DNA of 64,000 bases from Silurus meridionalis (taxonomy: Eukaryota; Chordata; Actinopteri; Siluriformes; Siluridae). Positions within the stretch are counted from its first letter, which is position 1. The number at the start of each line of letters is the position of its first letter. This document shows, piece by piece, positions 12,141-24,249 of this stretch. The DNA lies in contig NC_060886.1 in NCBI RefSeq assembly GCF_014805685.1, forward strand, positions 11,608,608 to 11,672,607. The letters are read 5' to 3'. A program made the translations under genes and the position numbers. The notes below the pieces were generated by a model, which was not told the origin of the DNA, ran no database searches, and saw nothing but the letters and a program-made list of their open reading frames with translations.

Positions 12141-12662
12141 TTAAAGGTTACTTTTTATTTGGACAGTCTTTTGCCCAGTGGTACGTGCTTTGGCAAATTT
12201 TACATTTCGTTCTTCTTCCATATTTATTAAGGGGGTTGTGCCTTGAGCTATGGTTTTGGGTTGCTGTGTTGAGTTTAGGTTATGTCTCTGTTTGCCTGAG
12301 TATCTCATGTTATAGGCAGTGTCAGTATTTGTCTTCTGCAGTGCACCGATGCCCTCTCGTGGTGAAGTAACATTATCTCCAAAGATGCTTTTCAAGGCTG
12401 ATTTCATATCAGTGAAAGAAATGCTGGAGCATGCTGTAAGGGCTTAATGTTTATCTTTAACATTAAGTCCGGCAGTATCGAGTAGCTTAAAGGCTAGTAC
12501 AGCATCAGAGAGGATTTTTTTATCTCTTAAACTTATGGAGCCTGTTGTATCAACGGTCGAACTCGACGATGTATGCCACCATAGAAATACAGCTCTCTCT
12601 AGTGATCCAGACAAACTCCATGTATTGTATACTGTTCTTTTTTTTTTTTTTTTAAAAACCAT
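12141..12662 (-). pseudogene. Ty1/copia-like gag, degraded
   Basis: Two minus-strand frames together carry ILSDAVLAFKLLDTAGLN (a conserved helical gag segment) and MKSALKSIFGDN, then an altered zinc-knuckle remnant in VKFAKARTTGQKTVQIKSN, where Cys residues appear replaced. Gag would form the particle that packages element RNA. A poly-A-derived Lys run at about 12637-12653 and frameshifts show decay. Identification rests on position between primer site and integrase plus the conserved LSDAVLAFKLLD block. Confidence 0.65.
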
Positions 12663-12821
12663 TTTCCATTTTCACTATAAGTGTTTGCATACCAGTGTCA
12701 GCATTTAAATCCTCAGCGTAAATTTCCAGAGCACTGTTTCCTTTGCCCTGCCTGTTAGTGACAAGGTAATTGCTAGGGCTTGTTTTTTACTATTAAGCAG
12801 GAGCAGTTATCCGAGCAGCAG

Positions 12822-12837
12822 CCATCCTCTGCTACCA
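12822..12837 (-). promoter_or_regulatory. primer-binding site for initiator tRNA-Met
   Basis: The plus strand reads CCATCCTCTGCTACCA, the exact 3' end (with CCA) of vertebrate initiator tRNA-Met. The minus strand, TGGTAGCAGAGGATGG, is therefore its complement and starts one base after the LTR end, where reverse transcription of copia-type elements is primed. Confidence 0.85.
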
Positions 12838-12838
12838 A

Positions 12839-12976
12839 TGTTGACTCAATAACTACAGAAGTTGTAGCAGTAAATCCACTTTATTTGCTCATCACTTTCA
12901 ACATACACCTAGAAAAATGTGCTTACCCATTAACTCCTACCTCTGCACATGCACAGTAGATGAAACATAACTTAAC
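12839..12976 (-). mobile_element. 5' LTR of the copia-like element
   Basis: The plus-strand limits are TGTTGA and TTAACA, i.e. TGTTAA...TCAACA on the minus strand, a 138-bp LTR. The inner end is fixed by the primer-binding site; the outer end is inferred from the matching terminal inverted bases and from the start of RTE-like sequence just beyond. Confidence 0.65.
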
Positions 12977-12977
12977 A

Positions 12978-15660
12978 GAATAGACCAGACATGAATAGAC
13001 ATGTTGCTGAAGAAAATAGAGGTGATGAGGTGGTGGGTAGGTATGGCCTCAAGGAGAGAAATTTGGAAGGGCATACGGTGGTTGATTTTTTTAAAAGGAT
13101 GGACATTACATTGGTGAATACATATTTTAAGAAGAAGAAGGAGCATAGGATTATATATAAGCGTGGAGGAAGGTGCACACAGAAGGACTATATTCTATGC
13201 AGGGATGCAACCTGAAAGAGAGTGGAGATTGTTTAACAAATTTTGGAAGGTGAGGGAATGTCTGAGAAATGGAGAAGGAGTGGGCATGTATCCATTTTTA
13301 AGAATAAGGGAGATGTGCAGACCTGCAGTAACTTCAGAAGTTATGGAAAAGAGAAATTTGCTTTGACAAAATATTTGTTTTTGAGAAGTATAGAGGTCAG
13401 AAGTAGTTGCATTGTGTGTTTGTGAATCTAGAAAATGCATACAACAGAGTGCTAAGAGAGGAGTTGTGGTATTGTATGAGAAAATGGAGTGTGGCAGAGA
13501 AGTATTTAAAACTGGTGCAGGACATGTATAAGGACAGTGGAATGACAGACTGGTTTAAGGTGGTTCAAGATGGCTCTGAGCCCTTTCCTGTTTGCATTAG
13601 ATGGACAGGTTGAATGATGAGGTCAGACAGGACCTCCATGAACAATAATGATCAATGTGGCAAGAGCAGTGAACAAGTTAAGATGTGCCTGGAGAGGTGG
13701 AGGTAAGTTCTGGAGAGAAGGGAAATGAAAGTCAGTAGGAGCAAAACAGAGTACATTTGATTGAATGAAAGAGAGATTAGTGGAGTGATGCAGTTGCAAG
13801 GAGTAGAAGTGGTGAATGTGGACAAGTTACTAGGCAGGGTGAAGAGTGGGTGGAGAAGAGTGGTTGGGAGTAATTTGTGATAGAAGGGTATCTGAGTAAA
13901 ATGGAAAGTTTTAAGACTGTAGTGATAGTTAACCCAGCCATTAGGGTTGAATAACCCAGTGCACTCTGTGCAATCCAGTGCCGATCCCAAGCCCAGATAA
14001 ATGGGGAGGGTTGTGTTAAGAAGGGCATCCAGCATAAAATATGTGCCAAATCAAACATGTGGATCACGAACCAGAATTTCATACAGGTATTGTTAGCCAA
14101 CAGGGCACCGATGGTAATTGGTCTACTTTTGGCCGAAGGAGGAGAAGGAGAGGAGGAAGGCGTCTACAGAGACAGCAGGGAAAGGAGAAGTGTAGGAGAG
14201 TGGAGATTTGGGTGGGCACTTTAAATGTTGGTTTTATGACTGGTAAAGGGAGCGAGTTAGCTGATATTATGGAGTGGAGAAAGTTGGTATAAGTTGAAGG
14301 GGTGATGATAAATATCATAAGTGCTGATGCTCCACAAGTGGGCTGTGAGAAAGAAAAATTCTGGAGTGAGTTAGATAAAGTGGTGGAGAGTTTACCAAGT
14401 AAAGAAAGATTAGTGATTGGGGCAGACTTTAATGGGCATGTTGGTGAAGGAAACAGAGGTGATAAGGAGGTGATGGTTAGGTATGGCCTTAAGGAGAGGA
14501 ACGTGGATAAGCAGATGGTGGTAGATTTTGCCAAAAGGATGGATTTGCAGTGGTGAATATGTATTTTGAGAAGTAGGAAGGTGCACACAGGTGGACTATG
14601 TTCTATGTAGGAGATGCAACCTGAAGGAGACTGAAAGGTGTTGGCAGGGAATAGTGTAGTTAGACAGCATCGGATGGTGGTCTGTAGGATGGCTTTGGAA
14701 GTGAAGAAGCAGAGAAGGAGAGTGAGGACTGAAAGAAGAATAAGCTGTCAGGCTGAAAGAAGAGGTGACCATCTGTGAGCAACAGTCTGGTTTCATGGCG
14801 AGGAAGAGCAGGACATGTATGAGGACAGTGTGACAGCAGTAAAGTGTGCAGTGTTTTAAGGTGGAGGTTGGACTGCATCAAGGATCAGCTCTGAGCCCTT
14901 TTCTGTTTATAGTGGTGATGGACAGGTAGACAGACGTGGTCAGACAGTAGTCTCCACGGACTATGATGTTTACGATTGATATTGTGATTTGTGGTGAGAC
15001 TAGGGTGCAGGTTGAGAAGAGCCTGGAGAGGTGGAGTTACATGCTGAGAGAAGGGGAATGAAAGTCAGTGGGAGTAAGAAAAAGTGCATGTGTGTGAATG
15101 AGAGGAAGGAAGTGGAGTGGTGTGGTTGCATAGAGAAGAGGTGGTGATGGTGGATGAGTTGAGGTACCTGGGTGAACAGTGCAAAGTAATGGAAAGTGTG
15201 TTAAAGAATTAAAGAGTGCAGACAGGGTGGAGTGGGTGGAGAAGAGTGTGGATCAGGAGTGATTTGTGATAGAAGGGTTTCTGCAAGAGTGAAAGGTAAA
15301 GTTTATAGGACTGTGGTGAGACCTGCGATGTTGTATGGTTTAGACACAGTGACATTGACTAAAAGACAGGAGGTGTAGCTGGCGGTGGTATGGCTGAAGG
15401 TGTTAAGATTTTCATTGGGAGTGATGAGAATGGACAGGATTAGAAACGAGACTATTAGAGGGACCGCGCATGTAGGTTGTTTTGGAGACAAGGTGTTGAA
15501 GGCGAGATTGAGATGGTTAGGACATGTGCAGAGGAGGGACATGGGGTACATTTGTAGAAGAATTCTGAGAATGGAGTCGCCAGGAAGAAGGAAAAGAGAA
15601 AGGCCAAGGAGGAGGTTTATGAATGTGGTGAGGTACGACATTAAATTAAATTAAATTAAA
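12978..15660 (+). mobile_element. decayed RTE-like LINE copies (at least two, head to tail)
   Basis: Heavily frameshifted plus-strand pieces of one LINE family. First copy: endonuclease fragment (NRHVAEENRGDEVVGRYGLK, then CTQKDYILC), RT fragments (SIFKNKGDVQTCSNF, LREELWYCMRKWSVAEKY). From about 13920 a second copy starts at its 5' leader and gives VGTLNVGFMTGKGSELADI, VIGADFNGHVGEGNRGDKEV, then C-terminal LKVLRFSLGVMRMDRIRNET and RLRWLGHVQRRDMG. The endonuclease is the APE type that genome annotation often mislabels craniofacial development protein 2. Long stretches near 14560-15300 are barely readable. Assignment to the RTE clade is from family resemblance. Confidence 0.8.
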
Positions 15661-15689
15661 TTGAATGTGGTGAGGTATGACATTCAATT

Positions 15690-15962
15690 AAATTTAATTA
15701 CATTTTTATTTGTATATCGCTTTTAACAATAAACATTGTCTCAAAGCAGGCTTTACACAGATAATGTGGTGAAAGAGAATGAATAAGATGTTCTTTATAA
15801 GTGTAAGTTTGTCTCTGATGAGCAAGCCGGTGGCAACTGCTGCAAAGAAAATCTCCTCGAGATGGCATAAGCAAGAAACCTTTAGAGGAACCAGACTCAA
15901 GAGGGAACCCATCCTCATCTGTGTGGCACCAAATGCAGGAGGTTGGTTTGAAATAGGCAGAT
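15690..15962 (+). repeat. dispersed teleost-type repeat fragment
   Basis: It contains TTTGTATATCGCTTTTAACA and AACATTGTCTCAAAGCAGGC, then GATGAGCAAGCCGGTGGCAA, GAGATGGCATAAGCAAGAAA and ACCAGACTCAAGAGGGAACC. I recognise this ordered set of motifs from repeats common in fish genomes but cannot name the class. An imperfect copy of AATGTGGTGAGGTAYGACAT precedes it twice with (AAATT)n. Confidence 0.6.
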
Positions 15963-16262
15963 GTAGAGGACAGGAGGTTATGAAGAATGATGATCTGCTG
16001 TGGTGACCGCTAATGGAAGAAGCCGAAGAGAGAGAAGAAGAATGAGACTGTAGTGATCGTGTAGTGTTGTATGGTTTAAAGACAGTAACATTGATTAAAA
16101 AAGATGGGGGCAGAGCTGGATGTGGCAGAGTTAAAATCATGCGATTCACTGCGATATTAGGAGTGACAAGGATCGACAGGATTAAAAATTAGTTAATTAG
16201 ACTGGTTGCTCAGTTAGGTTTTTTGGGAGACAAGTTGATAGCGACACGATTGAGATAGTTTG
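15963..16262 (+). mobile_element. RTE-like LINE 3' end plus second small fragment
   Basis: GATCTGCTGTGGTGACCGCT followed by GAAGCCGAAGAGAGAGAAGA is the recurring 3' end of this LINE family (compare 51.47-51.52 kb). It is followed by another C-terminal piece with strong similarity to the 15.3-15.5 kb region (VLYGLKTVTLIK-type and RIDRIKN-type codons). Confidence 0.65.
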
Positions 16263-16264
16263 GC

Positions 16265-16700
16265 AACCCAGCAATCTCCTGAAAACGGGAGAGACACTGT
16301 ATGAGAGATGCAATTCTCCTCTCTGTCAGCGTGACTTGATAGGAGAGGGAATCGATACTGAGCCCTAGATATTCTGCGCACTGTGCAGGTCTCAAGTGGC
16401 TTTCTTCCCCGTTTATTCTGAATCCCAAGTTGCATGCGTATTGAGGAGCACATCAGGAGCATATTAGATAATTGTTGATATAATACAAAATTCGTATTCC
16501 ATTGTTTCTCAACGGTAAAAGAGTCACTTCCACACATTTGCTGAAAGTTCTCGGAGCAAGAGACATTCCGAATGGAATGGTTTGAAACTCGTAGGCAGTG
16601 CCTCTGTGTTAGATCTGATAGATCGATTGTCACAAACCACTTGTTTAGATGGATCGACCAACAGAGCACTTTGTGTGTCAACATTCTGAAAATTCTGAAA
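16265..16700 (-). pseudogene. DIRS-like reverse transcriptase, C-proximal half
   Basis: The minus-strand frames read MLTHKVLC, WFVTIDLSD (start of the RT palm; the catalytic Asp lies in this strand), then after a shift GFRINGEESHLRPAQCAEYL, LGLSIDSLSYQVTLTERRIA and SLIQCLSRFQ. This order matches tyrosine-recombinase (DIRS-type) retroelement RT/RNase H of fish. The YxDD-bearing middle is degraded. It continues the fragment at 20028-20302 across the L2 insertion. Confidence 0.7.
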
Positions 16701-16942
16701 GACCAGGCCCCCAGCCCTCGGTGTTACCAGATCCCGGTGGCCGGGAGAGGAGACGTCAAAAGCGCTAGTTAAGGAAGCGGAAGCGCGGCAAGCGAGCGGG
16801 TGTCCTTGCTAGGCTAAATGCTAACCCTAGCCGGCCGGCTCTTCCGTCCATTCTTCTTTCCAACGTCTGCTCCCTGGATAATAAACTGGACTACATCCGA
16901 CTCCAGGAAACACACGGCGAGAGTTTAGAGACTGTTGCGTCT

Positions 16943-17731
16943 TTGTTTTCATGCGACAGAGTTCCGGAAGCCGCCATCCAGCTAGACAGGCTAACCGTGT
17001 TTCGAGCCGACAGAAACGCAGCTCTGTGCGGTAAGACTCGCGGTGGTGGTGTGTGTGTTTATATCAACACGGAATGGTGTAAGAACTCTGTGCTTGTTTC
17101 ACGCTACTGCTCATCGCTAGTGGAGTTTGTGACTGTTAGATGCAGACCTTTATATTTACCACGGGAATTCACCACTGTTTACATCGTCGGAGTGTACATT
17201 CCTCCCAGTGCTAATGCTAAGGAGGCACTGTGTGAACTCTATGGTGCTATTAGCGACTTGCAGAATGCTCACCCCGACGGATTGTTTATTATCGCCAGAG
17301 ATTTCAACCATGCGAATCTCAAGACTGTGCTTCCTAAACTCCATCAGCATGTGGACTTTGCAACGAGAGGAGCGAACACGCTGGATCTTGTTTACACAAA
17401 CATCCCCGGCGCGTATCGTGCGGAGCCCCGCACACATCTCGGATACTCAGACCACTGCTCTGTTATGTTAATTCCAGCATACAGACCGCTCATCAGGCGC
17501 TCTAAACTGGTTTTGAAACAGGTGAAAACCTGGCCAGAAGGAGCTACTTCTGCTCTTCAGGACTGTTTTGAGTGCACTGACTGGGACATGTTTAGAGAGG
17601 CTGCAACCAACGGCGATTCCATCAACTTGGAGGAGTACACATCATCAGTGACCTGCTACATCAGCAAGTGCGTTGACGATGTGACCATCTCCAAGACCAT
17701 CACTACACGCCCAACCAGAAGCCGTGGATGA
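16943..17731 (+). pseudogene. L2-like LINE ORF2 endonuclease domain (APE type)
   Basis: The N-terminal nuclease of a LINE polyprotein, which nicks the target to prime reverse transcription. Visible blocks are TRGGGVCVYINTEWCKNS, IVGVYIPPSANAKEALCELY, IARDFNHANLKTVLPKLHQH, RGANTLDLVYTN and the terminal catalytic HLGYSDHCSVML. The usual GDFNH is ARDFNH here, a Gly-to-Arg change beside the catalytic Asp. The frame ends at 17731 through a frameshift after TTRPTRS; the rest of ORF2 continues in other frames. Confidence 0.85.
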
Positions 17732-18051
17732 CTGCAAATGCGTGCGCTGTTGAAACAAAGAGACTCTGCCTTCAGAACAGGGGACAAGGCGGCCTTAAAA
17801 CAGCAAGGGCCAAACTGTCTCGTGCTATCAGAGAGGCAAAGCGCGCGCGAAGAAAATCCACAACCACTTCCAGGACAGTGGAGACACTGGCGCATGTGGC
17901 AGGGCATCCAGGCGATCACGAATTACAAGACCACATCACCTGCTTGTGACCGTGACGCCTCCCTCCCAGATGCGCTGAACGACTTCTACGCCCGGTTTGA
18001 GGTACAGAACAACGTGGTGGCGAGGAAGACCATCCTCCTCCCACTGACCAG

Positions 18052-19437
18052 GTGCTCTGTCTAACCACAGCTGAAGTGAGGAAAACTCTATGCAGAGTTA
18101 ACCCACGGAAGTCTGCTGGACCTGACAACATTCCTGGCAGAGTGCTCAGGGAATGTGCAGAACAACTAGCAGATGTCTTCACTGACATCTTCAACATCTC
18201 CCTGAGCAGTAACGTTGTTCCCACGTGCCTCAAGACAACGACCATCGTTCCTGTGCCAAAGAAATCGACTGTCTCCTGCCTCAATGACTATCGTCCCGTC
18301 GCGCTCACTCCCATCGTGATGAAGTGCTTCGAGAGGCTTGTCATGAGGCACATCAAGACACAGCTTCCACCCTCCCTGGACCCCATGCAGTTTGCGTATC
18401 GTCCAAACCGTTCCACGGACGATGCCATCTCCACAACCCTCCATCTGGCCCTCACCCACCTGGATAACAAGGACTCATATGTACGAATGCTGTTCATTGA
18501 TTTCAGCTCAGCATTCAACACAATCATTCCTCAGCACCTGATCGAGAAGTTGAACCTTCTGGGCCTGAACACCTCTCTGCAACTGGATCCTGGATTTCCT
18601 GACTGGGAGACCTCAGGCAGTCCGGATCGGGAACAGCATCTCCAGCACCACCACACTGAGCACTGGAGCCCCTCAGGCTGTGTGCTCAGTCCACTGCTGT
18701 TCACTCTGCTGACTCACGACTGTGCACCAACGCACAGCTCAAATCATATCATCAAGTTCGCTGATGACACGACCGTGGTGGGTCTAATCAGCAGAACGAT
18801 GAGTCAGCATATAGAGAAGAGGTGCAACGGTTAACTGCCTGGTGTGGAGCAAACAACCTGTCTCTGAACGTGGACAAAACGAAAGAGATGGTTGTGGACT
18901 TCAGGAGAGCACAGAGCGACCAATCTCCACTGATTATCGATGGATCCTCTGTGGAGATCGTCAAGAGCACCAAATTCCTTGGTGTTCATCTGGCGGACAA
19001 CCTCACCTGGTCACTTAACACCAGCTCCATCACCAAGAAAGCCCAGCAGCGTCTCTACTTCCTGAGAAGGCTGAGGAAAGCCCACCTCCTCCCCCATCCT
19101 GTCCATGTTCTACAGAGGGACCATTGAGAGCATCCTGAGCAGCTGCATCACTGCCTGGTTTGGGAATTGCACCGTCTCGGATCGCAAGACCCTACAGAGG
19201 ATAGTGAGGACAGCTGAGAAGATCATCGGAGTCTCTCTCCCCTCTATCATGGACATTTACACCACACGCTGCATCCGCAAAGCACACAGCATTGTGGACG
19301 ATCACACACACCCCTCACACACATACTTCACCCTCCTACCATCAGGAAAACGGTTCCGAAGCATTCGGGCCGTCACAACAAGACTGTGTAACAGTTTCTT
19401 TCCACAAGCCATCAGGCTTCTCAACACACAGAACTGA
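18052..19437 (+). pseudogene. L2-like LINE reverse transcriptase and C-terminal region
   Basis: RT fingers and palm: [56 protein letters not shown], and active site FADDTTVVG. The block that should encode [13 protein letters not shown] is read as [17 protein letters not shown] because of a 2-nt loss at 18571-18590; a 1-nt loss near 18678 restores the frame before GCVLSPLLF. After 18834 the frame shifts again to [17 protein letters not shown] and [21 protein letters not shown] 110-residue tail ([20 protein letters not shown]) follows. Confidence 0.88.
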
Positions 19438-19443
19438 ACAGAA

Positions 19444-19486
<43 letters not shown>

Positions 19487-20027
19487 TGTGTGTTACTGTT
19501 ACTGAACTGTACAACCTGGACTAAACACAATCATCACTCATCTCGATCCACTCCACCACCATTTATATATTTATTATTATTTATACTCGCACCTTGTATT
19601 CAGTATAATGTTTACATGCTGTCTTTGCACCTTTGTATTACAGTATAATGTTTACATGCTGTCTTTGCACCTCCTTGCTGCTGTTTTTTTGCACTACATT
19701 GCTCTGTTCTGTTTGTATTTTCTCCTGGGTATAGTTTTTACATTTCTCCTCACACAGTACTGTATATGTAAGTATACAGTAGGTTTACTAGTCGGCGCTA
19801 TACTTGGTTTTTGTCTTTTGTCTTGTCTTGTGTTGTCTGTCTGCACTCTGTCTGTCTGTACTGTTCTTTTGTTTGCACTGTTTGCACCAGGCTGCACTCG
19901 ATGCACTTTATGTTGTTTTGTTGTTTAGTGTAGCACCAGGGTTCCGGAGGAACGTTGTTTCAGTTTTACTGTGTACTGTGTACCACTGTGTATAGTAAAA
20001 ATGACAATAAAAGCCTCTTGACTTGAG

Positions 20028-20302
20028 TATTTCCTCAGGTGCTTGTTTAACACATGCAAGTCGAAGATCGGACAAAGGGATGTGCTTCCTCTCTTCGGGA
20101 TCACAAAGTACCGGAAGAAAAAGCCCTGACGGCTTTTCACCTCGGGAACAATTCTGATCACACTTTTGCTCAAAAAAGAGTTGATCTCAGCCATTAGGAC
20201 ACGGGCCAACTCCCCTTCGGCCACCGTGACCAACACACGGTTGAACCTGGGTGGTTTCATGAAGAATTGAAACCTGTACCCCCATGAAATTGTGCTTAAC
20301 AC
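20028..20302 (-). pseudogene. DIRS-like reverse transcriptase, N-proximal part
   Basis: The minus-strand frame contains KPPRFNRVLVTVAEGELARV, INSFLSKSVIRIVPEVKSRQ, FFFRYFVIPKRG and LCPIFDLHVLNKHLRKYS. These are the first RT motifs of DIRS-type elements. The next residues lie at 16684 on the far side of the L2-like insertion. Confidence 0.75.
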
Positions 20303-22236
20303 CCACGGCTGTACAGCGCGTGCTCACCAATTGAGAAGGCACACAGAAAGGGAAACCCCCATGTACACAACTTTGGTCGCTTGTTGATGACGTCACGACC
20401 GTCGCTGCACTGGGCTCCGCCGTAAGATTCGTAAGTTAAGATTCAGTTAACGCATGCTTGCAGGTCTGCGAGCGACATTTGAGCATGCTTCGGGCACATT
20501 CACCCAATGCACATCGGAGGAGGGTCCCTGCCCGTGATGGTTGCTCCACATGATGAAGGACACGGGCAGGATGCAACCTCCCTGATCCTCGACTCATTGC
20601 CTTTGGTGGGGGGGATGACCGTCGACATGGCTGAGTACTGAGAAAATCGAGACTCGTCACAACACGTTAGTCTGCCGATGTTCACAGGGTAGTTAGCCCT
20701 CCGAAGGCTTCACCTGGACACATTAAGCCTGTAGTTAGCTTGATGCTCCTAAGTCCCTACCATGTAATTTAATACTTGGCAGGTCGGAAAAAGGAATAGC
20801 GCGCCTCAACACGAACACTGTACCGGGTTTCTCGATGTCATTCAACACAATCCTGTATGACTGATCTCGCGTTCGGTGGCGGAATCCAATAACGGCCCAT
20901 ATGATGAACAGTTTAGCAAAAACCAGCTGGGAACTGGATGTGCTGAGATAGCTTGATGTAGTCCCTCACGGGAAGAAAGCGTGAATGATATTGTAAGGGG
21001 TCGACCTGAGGAATAAAGGTGGGGCGGAGCCTGATCATAGGTCGACCTGTCTCTCAAGACAGACGTAGTGTCATAGGAGCTTCCGTAGTTGGTCATGCCC
21101 AAAGCGATTCCCATAGTGAAACACCGAGTGAAGTTAGAAAAAGAACTTGAAATTTTTCACAGGTGACACTGTCAGCCCGCTTGAGCACTTCAGGCATTAC
21201 CGCCTCAATCACCGAGGAAACGCCCCCTCCCAACCAGCTGCACGGAAATGGCGTCTAATTTTCTGGCACTTATAAGGACGCCTGAATCCTCCAGACAGTG
21301 CCAGATTGTCTTTAGGCTTGCCCTGATCACTCTCCAGCATATTCTCTGTTTTGTTTGTTCTTTTGTTTCTGACCTGACCATTCTGTCCTCTGGGTTCCGG
21401 CTCGGCTCTGCTCTGCTCGCGCTGAACGCGCTCCAGTTTCCGACTCGGCTCTGCTCGGGCTGAACGCGCTCCGACTTCCGGCTCAGCATCCTCACCCTCC
21501 GCAGAAACGGCTCCCTGAATCGGCTCCCTGAATAGGCTCCCTAAATCGACTCCCTGAATCGGCTTCCCGATTCAGCTCTGCACAGCTTTTCTCCCCTGCT
21601 CTTTTTGCATCTGCCTTGGATCCTATAACCTGAACTTTCTGACAGACACAGGGCTGTTGGATATTGTGAGGTGGAGTCATTGCTGCTCATTGCCAAACAA
21701 AATTCAGCGGAAGTTCGCCAGGTGAATCAATGGTAGTGCAGTTCTAAATGCCCTCTGTTGTAGCTTGACTAGTGCACTAGCGCGATTCCCCTGCCAGCGT
21801 CTCATCCATGTACCATACAGAGCAGCTGCTCCTCCAACTAAGATTACCAAAAACTTTCCGGGTTTGTAAAAAATGGTGAAAAGTGTCTGGAGTGAACTAC
21901 CCGATGTTAAGCAGTTATTCTCTAGTGTAAGTTATCAGGGTAGGGTAACAAAACACACAGACATTAAACAAAAAGAAAGAAATTACTAGAGATAGTCACG
22001 CCAAGGCTGCCATCACGCCGAGGCTGCCATCGGCGGTGCCATCTTGCATCATAATATAGGGTATACTATTACTACTACTGAATATTTGTAGTTTGTATTC
22101 ACTGCTTACAAATGCTCTGATGGAATTCAAGATAAAATTTTATATCAACTTTAATTTTAAAATGATGAGTGTATTTTACAAAGTTATGTATAAAACATAA
22201 AGTGCATAAAATATGCAACAGATTTTATTCACAATT
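20303..22236. other. unassigned region upstream of the DIRS-like RT
   Basis: No continuous gene is visible. Minus-strand bits around 20436-20660 (CALGECARSMLKC, CKHALTES) could be decayed DIRS gag. A short degenerate tandem repeat of CGGCTCCCTGAAT occurs at about 21507-21567, and CGCTCCRGY-type repeats (GCTCGGCTCTGCTC) around 21411-21470. From 21,690 to 22,236 I see nothing recognisable. Confidence 0.4.
22224..22229 (-). terminator. candidate polyadenylation signal of NXPE-A
   Basis: AATAAA on the minus strand (TTTATT on plus), 8 nt beyond the position homologous to the stop codon of NXPE-B's terminal exon. Confidence 0.5.
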
Positions 22237-22788
<552 letters not shown>

Positions 22789-22885
22789 CTGCAGGGAAGA
22801 GAAAGTTATGGGAAAAATTAGATAAACATAAAAGAATAGATACAAAAAGAATAAAGAAAATACAAAAAAAAAAGTTTGCTCTTAC

Positions 22886-23081
22886 TAGGAACAAAAGCAG
22901 TCAGGTACTCAAACCATTGACGAATAGTGGAATCTCCAAACATGTAGACAGTCTTTCCTTTAAGACAACGTGTTATGGCCAATGAGTTACTAAACTGTTG
23001 GATAACCGCACCATTCAAAGGCTTCCAGGTGTTATTAAAATAGTAGCCAGCAGCATCGTAAATAGTTTTTTTTAGTTTGTC
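22886..23081 (-). pseudogene. nxpe3-like: NXPE-A exon 4 (catalytic GDS block)
   Basis: It encodes YYFNNTWKPLNGAVIQQFSN and the esterase motif GKTVYMFGDSTIRQWFEYL. Acceptor CTCTCATAG and donor GTAAGAGC are intact. Its start is out of phase with exon 3 because GGACAAACT is followed by eight A then CTATTTACG, two bases fewer than NXPE-B. Confidence 0.8.
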
Positions 23082-23642
23082 CTATGAGAGAAATATATCA
23101 ACATTATGGTCATCACCACATAATATACTGTATAGACAATTCATAGTGTAACCTATGTTTTTAAAGGTGAAGTGAGGGACTGGCAATGAGCAGTTAAATG
23201 CAGATTAAACCTGGTAGTCTTCAAACCTATGCTTAGACATATGTGTATGTGTCATGTAACACAAGGGAAGTGGTACAGAATCTTCTTTTATTTTACAAAC
23301 AAAAGCTCAAACACAAAATATCACAAAATATCCCTCTGCCTCCCTGCCCTGCTGGACATCTCTCTGATTCCCTGCAATGCAGATGGTACCACGGTGTAGT
23401 GTTATCTTACTATTGAATTGCTATTACCATTTATGTTCACTAGGTGGTATATGCATGTTAATGGATGTAAAGCCGTGTCATAGAATGCTAATGTGAGTTA
23501 AGTAAAAGAAGTATGGAGATACTAAGCTACAGCTTGTGTCCTGCCTGCTTAATTTTCTAATCCTCCTTTAACATAACAAGTGGCGCGAGGATATTACGAT
23601 GGCCATGCTCTCTCTACATCAACCAGTAGCATTCCTGGAATG

Positions 23643-23715
<73 letters not shown>

Positions 23716-24240
23716 GGTGTCTCTCACATGTTTTCACACTTACACTTTTAAGTGAAACTTGTAATATTCTTGTCATACACAGGAAAGAGACACATGCAGT
23801 TGTACATACCCACTACACAAACTGTGTGGGAGTGGCATAGGCTAAACCATTTATTGCATATACATCCCTCTTTTCAAGATTTAAACAAGTAATTAATCAA
23901 ACCTGAATAGGGCAGTATGGTCTAACACTTACAAGTAAGTAAACATTTGCTTTGAACAAGCAACGTAAACATTACTCAAAAATACTTAAATGAGAACATA
24001 ATCTAGCTGTACAGTTGTCTAATAGTACATCCAGCTCTTGTGTGTGTGAGAGAACTTTGTACTCCCTTCCACACCTTGGGGCAGGTCAGTTTGGACAGAC
24101 TCAGAAACTGCTTTGTCACACAAGTCATTGTCAGTGTACATGGAGCAGCTGGGTTGTGTACTATGTGTGACTGACTTGTCAGTCCTGAGGTGGCATTTGT
24201 TTCTATGGTAGATGGTGCCAGATGAGGTGATTACATGTGC
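23082..24240. other. NXPE-A intron 3, distal part, with LTR-like sequence
   Basis: It includes TGTAGTGTTATCTTAC (about 23394) to TTTAACATAACA (23577) followed by AGTGGCGCGAGGATATTACG, which has the look of an LTR end and primer site on the plus strand. Sequence at about 23780-23870 (CATGCAGTTG...AAACCATTTATTGCATATAC) is similar to 29588-29660, suggesting two related LTR-type remnants bracket the gypsy pol between them. Low confidence. Confidence 0.35.
23643..23713 (+). repeat. (CA)n microsatellite
   Basis: About 35 uninterrupted CA units in NXPE-A intron 3. Confidence 0.98.
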
Positions 24241-24249
24241 ATTGGGATA

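Larger units (their letters stand above)
16701..20027 (+). mobile_element. L2-like LINE, copy b, nearly full length
   Basis: The longest copy of this LINE in the window. It has a GC-rich 5' leader, an endonuclease-containing ORF (16943-17731), RT (18052-19437 over several frames), a (CA)n run at 19446-19482 and a 3' end AATAAAAGCCTCTTGACTTG. It separates two halves of one DIRS-like RT: sequence coding HLRKYS lies just right of it (20028 onward) and MLTHKVLC just left (up to 16684). I see no clear target-site duplication. Confidence 0.9.

Noticed and set aside
12822..12837. Possible tRNA-Met gene
   Set aside because: Only the last 16 bases including CCA are present, with no cloverleaf upstream; genes do not normally encode CCA. 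Its place beside an LTR makes it a primer-binding site.
23580..23840. Open frames through CA/TG repeats (also at 38.3, 19.4 and 62.1 kb)
   Set aside because: Poly-(Thr-His) or poly-(Cys-Val) frames are an artefact of dinucleotide repeats.
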